Shown: piece after piece, positions 5,300 through 6,909 of the stretch
Layout: the number at the start of each line of letters is the position of its first letter
How positions within the stretch are numbered: position 1 is the first letter of the stretch
Origin: Moraxellaceae bacterium
Lineage (GTDB): Bacteria; Pseudomonadota; Gammaproteobacteria; Pseudomonadales; Ketobacteraceae
Assembly (NCBI GenBank): GCA_002402125.1
Contig: NVVG01000133.1
Location: 2,352-9,260, forward strand
Length of the DNA: 6,909 bases
Direction of reading: 5' to 3'
The notes under the pieces: model-generated
The model's input: only the letters and a program-made list of their open reading frames with translations
Told to the model about the DNA's origin: nothing
Databases searched by the model: none
Made by a program: the position numbers and the translations under genes

Positions 5300-6909
5300 G
5301 TGAAATATCTTAATGTATTCCTTTATTCGTTTTTATCAACATCAACGGTGCGTTTGGCGACGCTTGCTCTCGCTTGTTTTGCGCTACATGTAACTCCTGC
5401 CGTAGCAGATGATTTTAATGACTTGGATGACCTTACGTTAGAAGAATTGATGTCGATTAATGTTAGCGTTGGTACGTTGTTTGACGAAAATGAACTGGAT
5501 ATTGCGAATACAGTAGAGTTGATTACGAAAGAACAGTGGCAGGATCGGGGGGCTAAAAACTACCTAGATGCGATTGGTTACCTACCATCAATTCTGCCGC
5601 TTCAAAACCCTTGGGGTTCAACGGTTGCAGTGCGCGGTTTTGCCACCGTCCTATCCATTAGAGGTATTGGTAATTTAGTCGATGGCGTTGCTGTTAATAG
5701 TCTTGCAGAAATGTCATCTGGGTACAACGAAACAATGCAGATACTAGGCCTGCTAGATCGAGTTGAAGTATTGCGCGGGCCAGGGTCGGCGCTCTATGGC
5801 TCCGATGCATTTCATGCCGTGTTCTCCCTAAAAACGTTTAAGTCAGATAAAGATGTTGTGATTGCTAGGGCAGAAGCCGGGGATCTTGGCGTTCACGATG
5901 TATCGATAAAAATAAGTCAGGCGCTAGGAGAAAATTGGAGAATCAATACGGCATTTGCAATGCAGGGACAAGGGGATCAATCGGTTGAGTTTGAGTATAC
6001 AGATTTCAGACTACCGTCTGACTCACCTATGTTCGGCGATCTTTTTTACGCTGAACGTAAAAACACGGTTAACCAGTGGGGCACTGTCATTTCTTTGGAA
6101 GGGGAAGTAACCAGTAAACTCAAAACTGAAATTAGCTATTATGGTACTGGCCGTGATTTGGAAGGTGCTATTGGTGGAGGAAGAGGGCCAGCTTATGGCG
6201 ATGGCTTAAGTTTTGGGTTAGATAAGGATTTTTCTGATGCTGAAGGGGCTTTCGACATGACGAGGATCAGAGTCACTTATCGTTTTGATGACCAGCTTGG
6301 ATTAACAATGCAAGGCTATCATTGGGTGCAGGAAGAGGTTCGAGTTAACGATGTTAGTTACGTGACTTCCGAAGATGATTTTTATTACCCTAACCCCCAC
6401 CCTTTGTTAGTTAATAAAATAAATGAGGTAGAAAAATTGGAGACGTCACACGGTGTAGACGTCACGTTTAAACGTAAAGCATTAAAAGGTGAAACTCAGT
6501 GGCTGCTTCAATTGCAGCATAAAAGAGGCGGCATTGATGAATATGAGTCTATTTTTATTGATAAAACCACAGGTGCTACAGCCTTTACTTGGAATTTTCT
6601 TTCAAATGGATATCGGCGAGAAATTAACAGTATTGCATTCCAAGGAAAAACCCCGATTCTTGATAATAAAGTATTCCTTATTTATGGCGGTCGTGCAGAT
6701 TATTACTCTGATCTGGGAGAACAGCTTACACCGAAAGCCGGAGTAATCTATAGACCGTATGTTAATCAGTCTTTTAGATTTAATTATGGGCAGTCATTTA
6801 GAGCACCTTCTACTAATGAATTGCTAGGCATTGAAATTTCAGAGACAGCACTAAAGCCAGAAACTATTGATACTTACGAACTATCTTTTTTACACATATC
6901 AAAAAAACA
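5300..6909 (+). CDS. TonB-dependent outer-membrane receptor, 3'-truncated (first 536 residues)
   Basis: The frame is open from the GTG at 5300 to the window end with no stop, so the gene continues beyond it. The N-terminus has a long basic/hydrophobic signal peptide with cleavage AVA|DD after residue 36. It is followed by DLDDLTLEELMSINVSV, an N-terminal motif common in receptors of this class. The plug domain (about 68-178) includes ITKEQWQDRGAKNYLDAI, VAVRGF, the RGIGNLVDGVAVN loop and RVEVLRGPGSALYGSDA. Barrel strands follow, including the conserved SFRAPSTNELLG near the end. The protein imports a ligand across the outer membrane using TonB energy; the ligand cannot be predicted. The usual NIITK after the plug is replaced by VFSLKTFKS. 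Start choice is uncertain: GGAG (5285-5288) is 11 nt from GTG 5300; in-frame GTGs at 5288 and 5348 are alternatives, the latter giving a more compact signal peptide but no ribosome site. Confidence 0.9.
   Translation, partial: MKYLNVFLYSFLSTSTVRLATLALACFALHVTPAVADDFNDLDDLTLEELMSINVSVGTLFDENELDIANTVELITKEQWQDRGAKNYLDAIGYLPSILPLQNPWGSTVAVRGFATVLSIRGIGNLVDGVAVNSLAEMSSGYNETMQILGLLDRVEVLRGPGSALYGSDAFHAVFSLKTFKSDKDVVIARAEAGDLGVHDVSIKISQALGENWRINTAFAMQGQGDQSVEFEYTDFRLPSDSPMFGDLFYAERKNTVNQWGTVISLEGEVTSKLKTEISYYGTGRDLEGAIGGGRGPAYGDGLSFGLDKDFSDAEGAFDMTRIRVTYRFDDQLGLTMQGYHWVQEEVRVNDVSYVTSEDDFYYPNPHPLLVNKINEVEKLETSHGVDVTFKRKALKGETQWLLQLQHKRGGIDEYESIFIDKTTGATAFTWNFLSNGYRREINSIAFQGKTPILDNKVFLIYGGRADYYSDLGEQLTPKAGVIYRPYVNQSFRFNYGQSFRAPSTNELLGIEISETALKPETIDTYELSFLHISKK

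Overview
The window looks like ordinary chromosome from a Gram-negative bacterium, most likely a marine-type gammaproteobacterium. A TonB-dependent outer-membrane receptor and an exported hydrolase with a signal peptide show the Gram-negative envelope. The gammaproteobacterial placement is an inference from gene style only. No rRNA, tRNA, CRISPR array, insertion sequence, integrase or phage gene is visible.

Layout. (1) Positions 1-780 (+) hold the 3' end of a fatty acyl-AMP ligase (FAAL) fused to an acyl carrier protein domain, ending in a polar linker and a short acidic helix. (2) A 622-residue secreted alpha/beta hydrolase (794-2662, -) converges on it with 13 bp between stop codons; an imperfect hairpin spans both stops. 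(3) An AT-rich divergent intergenic region (about 600 bp) contains an orphan terminator-like hairpin, a small dyad, and a TATAAT promoter whose -35 area overlaps an inverted repeat. (4) A compact + strand operon follows: an EamA/DMT ten-helix transporter (3268-4212), a CYTH/triphosphate tunnel metalloenzyme (4196-4681, overlapping the transporter gene), and a hot-dog acyl-CoA thioesterase (4705-5139). (5) After a 160-bp gap with another TATAAT box, a TonB-dependent receptor starts at about 5300 and runs off the window end, with its signal peptide, plug and part of the barrel present.

How they may work together. The FAAL-ACP fusion activates a fatty acid as acyl-adenylate and loads it on its own carrier domain, which normally feeds a polyketide, lipopeptide or lipid assembly line. 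The rest of that pathway must lie upstream, because the next gene is convergent. The secreted hydrolase may act on an ester or lipid outside the cytoplasm, but its substrate cannot be read from sequence. The transporter, CYTH enzyme and thioesterase are clearly co-transcribed, yet they do not form a pathway I recognise. The receptor has its own upstream region, and its ligand is unknown.

I did not find convincing evidence of a wholly new system. The points most worth checking are the FAAL-ACP C-terminal tail as a docking element, the transporter-CYTH-thioesterase operon with its promoter dyad, and the orphan terminator in the divergent intergenic region.
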